A stretch of 64,000 nt of DNA from Chitinophagaceae bacterium UBA4857 (GCA_002399735.1 DHEF01000044.1:47292-111291), one strand, 5' to 3'; counted from the first letter of the stretch, positions 8,390-17,017 are shown. Program-made: numbers and translations. Notes: a model not told the origin generated them from the sequence alone.

Positions 8390-9223
8390 ATGGAAGTAAA
8401 AATATACACTCCACATATTGCTTTGCAGGAGTTTGTTTTAAATATACTTACCATTAATGCGCAGTTACCACAAAGCATGGAGAATGTTGTTACACCCTAT
8501 CCACCCTCACCTTTTCAATCGTTAATTTTTTATTGTAATCATCCTGTTTCTGTGGGCCAGGCTTCCAGAAAAATTTTTCAATTGCAGCCGCTTACCGTAC
8601 TTACGGGGCCGCAGTATTCCCGCGTTAATGTAAAAGTGCATAAGCAAATCAAATCAGTACGGGTCGATTTTTTGCCCGGTGCTTTGCATCGTTTATTAGG
8701 TGTGCCAATGGATGAGTTATTTGATATGGGTTTTGATGCAGTTGATTTACTTGGTGTAACCATGCGACAACTAAATGATCAACTACAGGAAATTTCAGAT
8801 TTGGATGAAGCCAAAATATTAATCGAAAAATTTCTGTTACATCGCATTCATACTTATACAACGAAGGCACTTTTGCCTTTCGACCCTGCTATGCAGGTTT
8901 TACTAAAAGCAGCCGGCGATATGTCCATTAAACAAGTGGCTTCCCTTGCCTGCCTTAGCATTAAACAATTTGAGCGCAAGTGTAAAGAACGTATTGGTAT
9001 GAACCCCAAAACCTTTACCCGGATTTTAAAATTTTCTAAAGCTTACCGTTTACATGAACAACAACCCACACTTAGCTGGACGAATATTGCCTACAAAGCC
9101 GGTTACTATGATCAAATGCACGTGATAAAAGGTTTCAAAGTTTTTGCAGGTGTAAATCCTTCTGTTATTGAAAGACAACTTCTTTCTACCCCCTTGCGTA
9201 TGCAAAAACATATGCGTTATTAA
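8390..9223 (+). CDS. AraC family transcriptional regulator with DUF6597-like N-domain
   Basis: 277 residues. The N-terminal part (1-150) resembles the DUF6597 sensor domain: 'SVRVDFLPGALHRLLGVPMD' and a preceding FYCNHPVSVG. The C-terminal AraC HTH has KQVASLACLSIKQFERKCKE, IGMNPKTFTRILKFSKAY and WTNIAYKAGYYDQMHVIKGF, both helix-turn-helix motifs intact. It is divergent from the ECF sigma gene, so it may act on that promoter, but no operator was recognised. Ligand unknown. Confidence 0.9.
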   Translation: MEVKIYTPHIALQEFVLNILTINAQLPQSMENVVTPYPPSPFQSLIFYCNHPVSVGQASRKIFQLQPLTVLTGPQYSRVNVKVHKQIKSVRVDFLPGALHRLLGVPMDELFDMGFDAVDLLGVTMRQLNDQLQEISDLDEAKILIEKFLLHRIHTYTTKALLPFDPAMQVLLKAAGDMSIKQVASLACLSIKQFERKCKERIGMNPKTFTRILKFSKAYRLHEQQPTLSWTNIAYKAGYYDQMHVIKGFKVFAGVNPSVIERQLLSTPLRMQKHMRY

Positions 9224-9240
9224 GTCAAGATTGCTATCTG

Positions 9241-9432
9241 TTTGTTTTTATTTTGTTAGCAGCGTTTCATCCTTGATTGAACTTTTGTTGTGATCCTATT
9301 GGATCGGAGTATAATTTATTTTAGTGGAAATAAATTAAAGACTTACTCTTGTACTGCAACAACACGAAGCGTCAATGAGGTTAATCCAATAACTGATATC
9401 GAATTAATTCTATTGAGTAATTTTGTAAAATG
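9241..9432 (-). repeat. mosaic intergenic repeat, extended form (copy 3)
   Basis: Begins with a degenerate GTTAGCAGC...CCTTGATTGAACTTT module, then an inserted block (TAATTTATTTTAGTGGAAAT, AATTAAAGACTTACTCTTGT) shared with 57535-57598, then TACTGCAACAACACGAAGCG ... GTTAATCCAATAACTGATAT ... CGAATTAATTCTATTG, whose reverse complement matches 37010-37080 at roughly 85 percent by eye. It occupies most of the 243-bp gap after the AraC gene. Confidence 0.75.
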
Positions 9433-9466
9433 TTGATTTGTTCTGTAGAACCCAAATAAGGTATAA

Positions 9467-10330
9467 CTACTTTTTCTTTAGAAAAATCTTCTTAAATATA
9501 GTTACCAACCCTACTACTACTAAACCGGCAAGTAAACCAGCTACAATTTCTTTTGCAATAGAAGGAACACTTGGATATAAATCGTGTAAGTATTGAATAT
9601 TGTGAACAAATATTCCACCTGATACTAATATAAGTGCTATAGTACCGATTACTGCCAAGGATTTTATAACAATTGGTAACCCATTTACTAACACATTACC
9701 CAATGCCGCCCAAAAACCTTTATTATTGGAACGTTTTATTAATTTATAACCTGCATCATCCATACGAACAATTAAAGCTACAATACCATACACACCTACT
9801 GTTGCCAAAACACCTACCACAGTTACCGTTAATATTTGAATAGTAAGTGTTTTATCAAGCACAGTACCTAAGGCTATAATAATAATCTCAACGGAAAGTA
9901 TAAAATCGGTAGTAACAGCAGATTTTATTTTGGCTTTTTCAAGTGCCTGCCCCTCCTCTTTACTCTCCTGTATAACCTCCGTTCCTTTTTTAGGTTTATG
10001 AAAAATGTATTCAATTATTTTTTCAACACCCTCGTAAGCAAGGTAAAGTCCGCCAACAATTAAAGCCACTTTTATAGCAATAGGAAAGAAAAAGTTTAAT
10101 AATAATGCCAGCGGAATAATGATTAGCTTATTGATGAAAGAACCTTTGGTAATAGACCACAAAACCGGCAACTCACGTGTAGAAAGAAAGCCGGTAGCTT
10201 TTTCGGCATTCACCGCCAAATCATCACCCAAAATACCTGCCGTTTTTTTAGTGGCTAACTTACTGGCAACGGCTACATCGTCCATCAAAGCTGCTATATC
10301 ATCCAATACAGCAAAAAATCCTGAACCCAT
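9467..10330 (-). CDS. DUF808 family membrane protein (YedI-like)
   Basis: 287 residues starting MGSGFFAVLDDIAALMDDVA, the signature opening of DUF808, followed by KTAGILGDDLAVNAEKATGF. Several hydrophobic segments (about 68-100, 145-200, 215-275) make it a multi-pass inner membrane protein; the C-terminus is basic (KKIFLKKK). Length agrees with E. coli YedI (about 300). The function of the family is not established. It is a lone gene between two repeat-free short gaps, convergent with the AraC regulator. Confidence 0.92.
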   Translation of the reverse strand: MGSGFFAVLDDIAALMDDVAVASKLATKKTAGILGDDLAVNAEKATGFLSTRELPVLWSITKGSFINKLIIIPLALLLNFFFPIAIKVALIVGGLYLAYEGVEKIIEYIFHKPKKGTEVIQESKEEGQALEKAKIKSAVTTDFILSVEIIIIALGTVLDKTLTIQILTVTVVGVLATVGVYGIVALIVRMDDAGYKLIKRSNNKGFWAALGNVLVNGLPIVIKSLAVIGTIALILVSGGIFVHNIQYLHDLYPSVPSIAKEIVAGLLAGLVVVGLVTIFKKIFLKKK

Positions 10331-10399
10331 ACTATTTAATTACAATTATAACAGTAAAAATATGGGTTTAATTAATACAATTTTGAACAGTTTTATTGG

Positions 10400-10897
10400 T
10401 TACGGAAATTGATAATCTTTTGAATTGATGACAATAGTACATTCCGGCATTTGCTGTTTTAACCGGAGCATAGTTGTTGGCAGATTAATATTATCACCAG
10501 CATCTGAAAAATGGAGTTCCTTTAAAAAAGGCTGCCCGGTTAAATTTAATAATCCATGCGAAGTAATTGAGGTTCCTTTCAGATATAAAAAAGTTAAGCC
10601 CTTTATCCTGTTTAAATCACTAACACAGTCATCTGTAATTAGATAGCAATCTTTTAAACGAAGTTCTTTTACATATTCTAAAGCCGGTAACAGTTTAATA
10701 CTTTTATCGGTAACATCTGTTTCATGTAAGTCCAACATATCTATACGTTTAACATGTTCAATTATATAGGCAAACCCTTCATCATCTAAATCGGAGTATG
10801 GTCGTAAATCTAAATGATGATAATACGTGTTAGTTAGCTCACCAAACTTACGTTTATAATATTTTCGGTTACGTGGCATGAAAAAGGTACTGTTCAA
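10400..10897 (-). CDS. leucine-rich-repeat-like protein
   Basis: 165 residues, no signal peptide. The middle shows repeating leucine-rich units of about 25 residues: 'HVKRIDMLDLHETDVTDKSI', ALEYVKELRLKDCYLITDD, IKGLTFLYLKGTSITSHGLL and QPFLKELHFSDAG. This resembles the cysteine-containing (RNI/F-box type) LRR class and predicts a short solenoid used for protein binding. A second possible start is Met7 (MPRNRKYYKR). The partner is unknown. The gap to the secreted cluster is 67 bp on the same strand, but the protein looks cytoplasmic, so membership of that cluster is doubtful. Confidence 0.7.
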   Translation of the reverse strand: MNSTFFMPRNRKYYKRKFGELTNTYYHHLDLRPYSDLDDEGFAYIIEHVKRIDMLDLHETDVTDKSIKLLPALEYVKELRLKDCYLITDDCVSDLNRIKGLTFLYLKGTSITSHGLLNLTGQPFLKELHFSDAGDNINLPTTMLRLKQQMPECTIVINSKDYQFP

Positions 10898-10964
10898 TAA
10901 AGTTTAAGATATTTAGCCAATAATATACCACAAAGATCATATGAAATAGGGGCTCATAATTTCC

Positions 10965-11732
10965 TTATCCTCTTGCCCCGATATTAACCGGCGAAACTTC
11001 GATATTGTCGTTATTATCTATGGATATTTTACTCTTAATATACTGTTTTACTTTTTCTACAACACCACTATTATTTTTTTTAGTTGATAAAAAATCTACT
11101 TCAATTTCAAAATTCTTTTCTTTAACTGTTACATTAAAGTTACCCCCAGGTTCTATTTCTACTTTATGTATAACCTTACCATCAATGGCTACAAATTTCA
11201 CAATCGTTTTTAAATCCTTATTCGTGTTTTTTCCTTTTACAAACATGTTTTTTAAAGGTGTAACAATATACTCCACTTGTAAACCGCCGTAATCTTTAAA
11301 AACAGATTGTTTTATTTTTTTTGTTCCTCCTTTACCATCCCAGCTTACAACTACTTTCGGAGACGTAAGAAATACTTTAGTGTTTTGAGCAGATTCATTC
11401 ATTTTATTTGTGGCATCTTCAATCGTTTTGCCATAGGAAACTCCATGTGCTGCGTACTCACAGGTAAACCCTTGCATTTTGGTTTTAAACTCATAAACAA
11501 CAGCAGCCTGATTGGGTTTTAGCAAATACATATCAGCGGAGCTGGCATTATTTTCTTTGTAAAAGTTTTTTCTTATTTCGCTGTATTCCGTAATATTAGC
11601 CAGTGGTTTTTGAGCGAATAACCTGTCACGACAGCCCTCACCTTTGGTTAGGTAAGAAGCAACAAAAAGATGGTCTTGGGCAAATGAAGATGTGCTGATC
11701 AATAAGCAGCATATGTAGATGCTTTTATACAT
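10965..11732 (-). CDS. secreted protein of unknown function
   Basis: 255 residues. Signal peptide MYKSIYICCLLISTSSFAQ. The mature protein is rich in beta-strand-like segments, with 'EYAAHGVSYGKTIEDATNKM' near 95-115, VVVSWDGKGGTKKIKQSVF, and a basic region 'IEVDFLSTKKNNSGVVEKV'. It ends IEVSPVNIGARG. No family recognised. Last of a run of five minus-strand secreted-protein genes (plus one mini-gene) that starts at 14633, with small gaps consistent with one transcript. Confidence 0.7.
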   Translation of the reverse strand: MYKSIYICCLLISTSSFAQDHLFVASYLTKGEGCRDRLFAQKPLANITEYSEIRKNFYKENNASSADMYLLKPNQAAVVYEFKTKMQGFTCEYAAHGVSYGKTIEDATNKMNESAQNTKVFLTSPKVVVSWDGKGGTKKIKQSVFKDYGGLQVEYIVTPLKNMFVKGKNTNKDLKTIVKFVAIDGKVIHKVEIEPGGNFNVTVKEKNFEIEVDFLSTKKNNSGVVEKVKQYIKSKISIDNNDNIEVSPVNIGARG

Positions 11733-11741
11733 ATTGCGTTT

Positions 11742-11894
11742 TTAAAATAAATCTTCTTTTATGATTTTAGCGTTATTAAGATTTGCTATATGCTTAAAAG
11801 CTTTTATAATTTTATTGATATCTTCGTCTGGAACAGAATTGGTTTGAGCAAAACCTGTTTTACAAAAGAAACATAATAGTAATAATAATTTCAT
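11742..11894 (-). CDS. 50-residue secreted mini-protein, short paralogue of the cluster
   Basis: ATG at 11894 to TAA at 11742, read by hand. Signal peptide MKLLLLLCFFCKTGFAQ, then TNSVPDEDINKIIKAFKHIA and NLNNAKIIKEDLF. The last 30 residues resemble the extreme C-terminus of 12987-13589 (DNEEVEKISKAFNHLRKLCG) and of 13593-14138 (AESVKKAFLRLTEIVKEENK). So this looks like the same secretion signal joined directly to the tail helix, either a deletion derivative of a paralogue or a real mini-protein. It sits between two secreted-protein genes with gaps of 9 bp downstream and 12 bp upstream, typical of an operon. Confidence 0.6.
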   Translation of the reverse strand: MKLLLLLCFFCKTGFAQTNSVPDEDINKIIKAFKHIANLNNAKIIKEDLF

Positions 11895-11906
11895 ATTTTA
11901 TAATTT

Positions 11907-12950
11907 TTATTTATTTTTCCCTTCTATATTATTTCCTTCATTACCAATTTTAAACAACCCAATACCTATACCCAGACCGAACCAGGGTTTATTGCGATAA
12001 ACCCATTTTTTTTGTAGTTGTCCGGGAGGAAAATCTACTCCTACTAAAAAGCTTAATTGTACATTATTCTTACCCCACATCCAGCCAATAGCAGGAGAAA
12101 ACGTGGCAATTTTATAGTCATTTCTTTGTTCTTTAATTTTTGACGAGTCGGCAGTAAAACTGCTGATACCCACATAGAGTAAAGCATTATGCGTAAACCC
12201 TTTTTTAAAATTATGGTGAATGGTCCACGACAAGGTTGTTCCAACAGAAAAACCATCAGAAAAATCAAACTGACCACTTTCTGTTGCAAAAGGACGTATT
12301 TTTACTGGTAGTGCAAGTAGCCCTATATTAAGTGCCTTGTTATGATTTTCAAATTCAGTTGAATTATTGATAATAAGTGATGTAGGTACAATAAATACCG
12401 TTTTTGATAGATCAAAAACTTCCGCTTTTTTATCTGTCTCAGACCCTGATAAAGTCAATTTCAATCCGTCGACGGTATAAGAAGATTCTTTATCAAAGCG
12501 ATTTAATTTCTCTCCCTCCTTTTCTCGTGATAAAAGATAACCAAATAAGTTTTTATTCTTTTGATTTTTAAGTGGCCAAAACTGTATAAGGCTGTAACTG
12601 CCTATTTGTTGAATAATATTAAAAGCATAACCGGGTGATATTAACAGGGTTCTTAGTAATAAGGTATCAGATCTTCCTTCCGGAATTCTTGTTCCTTGTT
12701 TTAGTATAATGGAACCATCGCTATCTTTAATATCAGCTTTTAATACGGTATAAATGGTATCTTTTTCAATAGAAATAGTTTCTGTATTAGCAGCTAATAA
12801 GCCTTCTTTAGCAAAGGTTTTCGCAATATCAATTGGACATAGTGGTGTAGCGTACTTTAAGTATCGAGGTTTATCTGATATTTGGGCCAACAGGTTATTA
12901 CTCCCATAATATAAAAATATAATACAAAAGAAAAGAAGGACTCTGTTCAT
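11907..12950 (-). CDS. putative outer membrane protein of unknown function
   Basis: 347 residues with a signal peptide (MNRVLLFFCIIFLYYGSNNL LAQ). The N-terminal half carries 'IYTVLKADIKDSDGSIILK', a possible SH3-like or small beta domain. The C-terminal third has alternating strands typical of an outer-membrane barrel: NIGLLALPVKIRPFA, 'FSVGTTLSWTIHHNF', ALLYVGISSFTADSS, 'SPAIGWMWGKNNVQLSFLVG' and PWFGLGIGIGLFKIG. No enzymatic motif seen. Part of the secreted-protein cluster 10965-14633; it could be its surface anchor or sensor (inference). Confidence 0.7.
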   Translation of the reverse strand: MNRVLLFFCIIFLYYGSNNLLAQISDKPRYLKYATPLCPIDIAKTFAKEGLLAANTETISIEKDTIYTVLKADIKDSDGSIILKQGTRIPEGRSDTLLLRTLLISPGYAFNIIQQIGSYSLIQFWPLKNQKNKNLFGYLLSREKEGEKLNRFDKESSYTVDGLKLTLSGSETDKKAEVFDLSKTVFIVPTSLIINNSTEFENHNKALNIGLLALPVKIRPFATESGQFDFSDGFSVGTTLSWTIHHNFKKGFTHNALLYVGISSFTADSSKIKEQRNDYKIATFSPAIGWMWGKNNVQLSFLVGVDFPPGQLQKKWVYRNKPWFGLGIGIGLFKIGNEGNNIEGKNK

Positions 12951-12986
12951 AAAATGGTTTAATGGTTAATATTATGGTCAATTACT

Positions 12987-13589
12987 CTAATCAAAACTTA
13001 TTGGGTCAGGAGCTCCGCATAGTTTACGCAAATGATTGAATGCTTTGCTAATTTTTTCTACTTCTTCATTATCAAACCCATCCTTACATCCATACCATAA
13101 AGGAAAAGTTGCTGAATTATCCATTTTCGTTTTCCAAGGGTCATCACCATAACCGCCTGCGTTTTCTGTCTTTATTTTATAGTCGCCCGGTGCCACATTA
13201 AATGTGATACGGATCTGTTGAGCGTCGCAATTACTCTTGCTTTCAACTGTAATAAGAGACGATTTTTTAATTGATTCAATCTTTGATAAATCAATATTTA
13301 TACGATTTTGATATATCACCTCGCCATTGTCCATATTAATACTGATCTCATACTCCCAATACATTTGCAAAATGTTTTTTTCTTTATCAAACTCTATCTT
13401 ATAATGCTTATACGAACGTTTTAGGCCATCGCTTGAACGTCCACAATACCAATTAAAACTCTTTTCAAAAGACTGTTTAATAAATGCAACTGTTTCTTCC
13501 TTTGTAGGTTTGTTTTGTGCTTGTACTGACTGCAAACTGCCAAATAGTACGAATAGTACAAATAGTAGAATTATATTTCTCATAAACAA
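12987..13589 (-). CDS. secreted protein, paralogue A of the cluster
   Basis: 200 residues. Signal peptide ending SVQAQ, followed by NKPTKEETVAFIKQSFEKSF. The motif NKPTKEET(V/I)AFI just after cleavage is shared almost exactly with the next gene upstream (13593-14138). It also has two Cys in 'NWYCGRSSDGLKR' and CDAQQIRITFNV, a 'WYGCKDGFDNEEVEKISKAF' segment and a tail helix HLRKLCG. No family recognised. The gap to its paralogue is only 3 bp, indicating co-transcription and possibly coupled translation. Confidence 0.75.
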   Translation of the reverse strand: MFMRNIILLFVLFVLFGSLQSVQAQNKPTKEETVAFIKQSFEKSFNWYCGRSSDGLKRSYKHYKIEFDKEKNILQMYWEYEISINMDNGEVIYQNRINIDLSKIESIKKSSLITVESKSNCDAQQIRITFNVAPGDYKIKTENAGGYGDDPWKTKMDNSATFPLWYGCKDGFDNEEVEKISKAFNHLRKLCGAPDPISFD

Positions 13590-13592
13590 ATT

Positions 13593-14138
13593 TTAATCTG
13601 CAAACGGGTCTTTATTCTCTTCTTTGACAATTTCTGTTAGGCGGAGAAAGGCTTTTTTTACTGATTCAGCTTTGCCTTTTGGGATTAGTATAGCAAGTAC
13701 TGAACTATATCCAACTTCTTTTTTTGATTCATTCCTATTGTAAGATGCTAAACCATTATTTGTTTCTTCCCTTTTAACATCTTTTTTAAAAGGAATCCAT
13801 ATTTCACAGATATCATCTCTTCCTACTTCACAATTCATCAGTTCAAACTCCTTCTCCATGTTTAAAAATTCTAATGATGGAAAAGTTTGCGTTTCTACAT
13901 ATTTATTTGTTTCAACGATTGTACCATTATCTTTGTTTATTTCCATAATACTAATTCGTCTGTAACTCATAAGATCAAAAGAAATTTCTTTTGTCCTAGT
14001 GGAATTATAAATTGTCCCAATAGCCTCTTCAGCAGTTCTATTAATAAACGCAATAGTTTCTTCCTTAGTAGGTTTATTTTGTGCATACATTGTATGTATA
14101 CACACAGTAAGACATAGAACGGTTATTATCTTTCTCAT
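13593..14138 (-). CDS. secreted protein, paralogue B of the cluster
   Basis: 181 residues. Signal peptide MRKIITVLCLTVCIHTMYAQ, then NKPTKEETIAFINRTAEEAI, matching paralogue A at the mature N-terminus. The middle differs (YRRISIMEINKDNGTIVETN), and the end has a charged helix 'KGKAESVKKAFLRLTEIVKE'. The shared ends with different middles suggest a domain pattern where the terminal helices are the conserved part. No known function. First of the pair in the transcript, 27 bp after the gene at 14166. Confidence 0.75.
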   Translation of the reverse strand: MRKIITVLCLTVCIHTMYAQNKPTKEETIAFINRTAEEAIGTIYNSTRTKEISFDLMSYRRISIMEINKDNGTIVETNKYVETQTFPSLEFLNMEKEFELMNCEVGRDDICEIWIPFKKDVKREETNNGLASYNRNESKKEVGYSSVLAILIPKGKAESVKKAFLRLTEIVKEENKDPFAD

Positions 14139-14165
14139 ATTTTATTTTGGATAATAGCAAATATT

Positions 14166-14633
14166 TTAATCGCAGTTATTAATATCGTATTTAATACCCC
14201 AATCATATTCTTCAGTATACTTTCTGTCTTGAAAAATGATATGAAATAAGGCTAGTTTTGCATCAGCCTTTGTCTGGTGTTTACAAGATGTGGTAGCATT
14301 TAACATACGGGTATTGCCTTCTTTATCTTTTACTCTTACAGATGCTGAACCTCCGTATTTCCACGCATACTTATCACCTTGCTCATATTTATCAATACTA
14401 TAATATACCTGACTACTAAACTTTTCATTGTATTTACATTCGCTTTCAAGCTCTTTGAGTAAAGATGCTTTGGCATCAGTTTCGGAATAATTTGACGATT
14501 GTTTTACCACATTCAATACGCGGGTATTGCCATCACCATCTTTTACATGAACCCAGGCGCTACCACCATATTTTTGGGCATGTGTTATACAACTAAGCAA
14601 TATGATTAATTTGAATAAAATAATTTTTCTCAT
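14166..14633 (-). CDS. secreted protein with an internal tandem duplication
   Basis: 155 residues. Signal peptide MRKIILFKLIILLSCITHAQ. The mature part is two copies of a unit of about 70 residues: 'KYGGSAWVHVKDGDGNTRVL' with ETDAKASLLKELESECKY, then 'KYGGSASVRVKDKEGNTRML' with KADAKLALFHIIFQDRKY. Each unit has a short beta part and an alpha-helix, with a lone Cys near the end of unit 1. First gene of the secreted cluster, divergent from the LuxR-type regulator. No family recognised. Confidence 0.75.
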   Translation of the reverse strand: MRKIILFKLIILLSCITHAQKYGGSAWVHVKDGDGNTRVLNVVKQSSNYSETDAKASLLKELESECKYNEKFSSQVYYSIDKYEQGDKYAWKYGGSASVRVKDKEGNTRMLNATTSCKHQTKADAKLALFHIIFQDRKYTEEYDWGIKYDINNCD

Positions 14634-14687
14634 TATAATATTTTAGAATATAAAATCGGCTCAAAGGTTATTTGTTTCGACTATAAA

Positions 14688-14713
14688 AAAAATACTCACA
14701 TGTGAGTATTTTT
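14688..14713. promoter_or_regulatory. perfect 26-bp palindrome in the divergent promoter region
   Basis: AAAAATACTCACA (14688-14700) is followed at once by its exact reverse complement TGTGAGTATTTTT (14701-14713). The site lies 55 bp before the secreted cluster (minus) and 42 bp before the LuxR-type gene (plus). As both genes point away from it, a terminator is unlikely, and a dimer-binding operator is the simplest reading. Confidence 0.6.
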
Positions 14714-14754
14714 AATATAATGATGTATTTTGCCGCTAACCATTACAAGCTTAT

Positions 14755-15453
14755 ATGCCCTTTCAAACCAATCTGCTGGAAAAAATTGCCTTTTCGGGAG
14801 AAATTCATGAGATTATCGAAAGTATACATACCATGGAAGACTCCTTCCCCGGAGCAATTATAGTACATGATTTAACCAAACAACTACCGATATATATTTC
14901 CCGTTGGGGGCTTGATTACCTTGGTGTAACAATACAAGAGTTACATGACTATGGCCCAGAATATCATAGCTTTTTTTTTAATCCGGATGATGTTAAAGAT
15001 TATAACCCTAGAATTATTGATTTATTTGAACGTAAAGTTTCTGACGACTTTATTACCTTCTTTCAACAAGTAAGAAAATCACCCAGGCATGATTATGTTT
15101 GGTTTTTAAGCGCCACAAAAATTTTATACAGGAATGCTGATGATATTCCGTTGTTCAGTATTGTTACATCAATACCTGTGGATACAAAACATTATATTAC
15201 GAATAAAGTACAGCGCCTTTTGGAAGAGAATAGTTTTCTTAAAAAAAATTATTTATTATTTAATTCGCTAACTAAACGAGAAAAAGAAATACTACAGTTT
15301 ATGGCCTTAGGCAATAGCTCAGAAGATATTGCCGGTAAACTCTTTATTTCTGCCAAAACAATAAACACACATAGGCGTAACATACAAGCCAAACTTAGTA
15401 TAGATAATAATTATGATATAGTGCGCTTTGCCCAAGCATTTGACCTAATTTAA
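14755..15453 (+). CDS. LuxR-type transcriptional regulator with PAS-like N-domain
   Basis: 232 residues. N-terminal PAS-like domain (about 25-150): 'GAIIVHDLTKQLPIYISRWG' and YVWFLSATKILYRNADDIP. C-terminal LuxR/NarL HTH: LTKREKEILQFMALGNSSED, IAGKLFISAKTINTHRRNI, QAKLSI. No receiver domain, so it is not a classical response regulator; it probably senses through the PAS-like domain. It is divergent from the secreted-protein cluster and shares with it the 26-bp palindrome at 14688, making it the likely regulator of that cluster and of itself (inference). Confidence 0.9.
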   Translation: MPFQTNLLEKIAFSGEIHEIIESIHTMEDSFPGAIIVHDLTKQLPIYISRWGLDYLGVTIQELHDYGPEYHSFFFNPDDVKDYNPRIIDLFERKVSDDFITFFQQVRKSPRHDYVWFLSATKILYRNADDIPLFSIVTSIPVDTKHYITNKVQRLLEENSFLKKNYLLFNSLTKREKEILQFMALGNSSEDIAGKLFISAKTINTHRRNIQAKLSIDNNYDIVRFAQAFDLI

Positions 15454-15477
15454 AGACTAAAAAAAATAGAAAGCTAT

Positions 15478-15562
15478 ACCAATAACACGATGATGATGAG
15501 CGGACAGAACGATGAACGGAGCGTCGCAAGGAACGATCAATCAGGGTACTACAGCTGGTAAA
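15478..15562 (+). repeat. mosaic intergenic repeat, copy 4
   Basis: Reads CGATGATGATGAGCGGACAG, AACGATGAACGGAGCGTCGC, AAGGAACGATCAATCAGGGT, ACTACAGCTGGTAA. Close inverted match to the copy at 17072-17153; the two bracket the GH5 gene. It ends six bases before the GH5 stop codon. Confidence 0.8.
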
Positions 15563-15568
15563 CAAAAA

Positions 15569-16894
15569 CTACTTTGCATGTTTTCTGATAATATCCCAAG
15601 TGCTTGCATCGTTATCAAACACAGAATTTAACCCTTGTTCTTCCATGGGTGGATCGCCGGTTAAATCATCGCCTTCCTTCCAAAATATTTGATTGTTTTT
15701 AGGACGAGCAGTACCGCCAAAAGCCCAAAAATTAACACCACCAATGGAACCTTTGTTTAATTTACTTTTAAGAAAGGCACTAAAAATAGCAGCAAAATAT
15801 TCGTCGCGTAAACGGGTACTTACATCTATCGTAAAACCATGATGATCCCTGGGTAAACCAAACTCTTCTATAACTAACGGTTTTTTAATTTTGGTGGCTA
15901 TTTTTTCGTGTACACCAATATAATCCAAAGCCCGTTGTTTTAAAGTATCTATCACACCTGAAAAATCTTCGCCTTTAAACCAACTCCAGTTTTTTGCCCA
16001 AATATGTATGGCCAGATAATCAACATTTTTATCCTGATGTATTTTTTCAAATAATTGCATATCGCCATCGGTTGCCATATAGCCTTCATGACCAATGGTT
16101 ACTAAATGATTTTTATCCATACTTTTTATATATGCCGCCGATTCTTCGATCCATGTTGCATAGTCCGCATCAGCAGCCGGTCGCATAGGTCTTGGTTCGT
16201 TGGCTAACTCCCACGACATGATTGTAGGATCGTTGATATATAATTTACCGGTTACTTTATTTTTACGGTTAACAATAAATTTTACCTGATCTAAATACGC
16301 TTCTTTGCACGATACACAACTATAAAATTGTGCTGTAATATCACGTTGTTCGTCCCAATTTAATTTTCGTTGTACAATACTATCCTGCACCAGTCCGTAC
16401 CAGTTTACATATTGCATAAATCCACCACTCCACTCCCAGTTATTACTTAAAAATAAAACAGCTTTCATTTTACGTTTGGCCATTTCTGCCAATAAAAAAT
16501 CTATTCCTTCTAAAAGTTTTTCATCAAATACACCGGGTGCAGTTAGCACAGAAGGTTGTACCCGGTTTACACCATTCACATAACCCGATCCTTCTACAGC
16601 GGCCATTACACGTAAGTTAGTAACGCCATTTTTTTGTAAAAAATCCAACTCTTTTAATAGTCGTTGCCTGTCACCACCGTTCTGTTTATCCATACCCAAA
16701 ATGCCGCCATACCAGTAATTGGTACCCATAAAATAATATGGCTTTTTATTAATAACAAACTGATGGTTGGCAACTTTTACAAAAGCATTTTGTTGCGCAT
16801 AAACAGTCACTTGATTTGTAACAATAAAGAAAAGGAAGACAGTAAAAACAAAACCTTGTTTACATTTTTTAAGCATAGCGTTGGTTGAGAACAT
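15569..16894 (-). CDS. glycoside hydrolase family 5, probable endo-beta-1,4-mannanase (GH5_7 type)
   Basis: 441 residues, secreted (hydrophobic signal GFVFTVFLFFIVTNQVTVYA, cleavage near AQQ). The (beta/alpha)8 barrel begins FVINKKPYYFMGTNYWYG and has NGVTNLRVMAAVEGSG. The acid/base Glu is in IMSWELANEPRPMRP (about 230) and the nucleophile Glu in KPLVIEEFGLPRD (about 341); 'AIHIWAKNWSWF' supplies substrate-binding aromatics. The pattern is that of mannan-degrading GH5. The start may instead be Met7 (MLKKCKQG), which gives a better signal peptide. A lone gene, bracketed by inverted copies of the mosaic repeat; not in a SusCD-type locus within this window. Confidence 0.9.
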   Translation of the reverse strand: MFSTNAMLKKCKQGFVFTVFLFFIVTNQVTVYAQQNAFVKVANHQFVINKKPYYFMGTNYWYGGILGMDKQNGGDRQRLLKELDFLQKNGVTNLRVMAAVEGSGYVNGVNRVQPSVLTAPGVFDEKLLEGIDFLLAEMAKRKMKAVLFLSNNWEWSGGFMQYVNWYGLVQDSIVQRKLNWDEQRDITAQFYSCVSCKEAYLDQVKFIVNRKNKVTGKLYINDPTIMSWELANEPRPMRPAADADYATWIEESAAYIKSMDKNHLVTIGHEGYMATDGDMQLFEKIHQDKNVDYLAIHIWAKNWSWFKGEDFSGVIDTLKQRALDYIGVHEKIATKIKKPLVIEEFGLPRDHHGFTIDVSTRLRDEYFAAIFSAFLKSKLNKGSIGGVNFWAFGGTARPKNNQIFWKEGDDLTGDPPMEEQGLNSVFDNDASTWDIIRKHAK

Positions 16895-17017
16895 AAGACA
16901 AAAAAGAAATCGTTAAAAATATTTTTATTTGGTGCATTTCATATTTTATGCAGTGTATAATTTTACTAAGGTATTTTTATTTTAACACGTATCAGCCCTT
17001 GAACAATGTTCCTTCCC

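Noticed and set aside
11005..11522. Two plus-strand ORFs opposite the secreted cluster
   Set aside because: They are shadows of the minus-strand gene at 10965-11732, which has a signal peptide and operon context.
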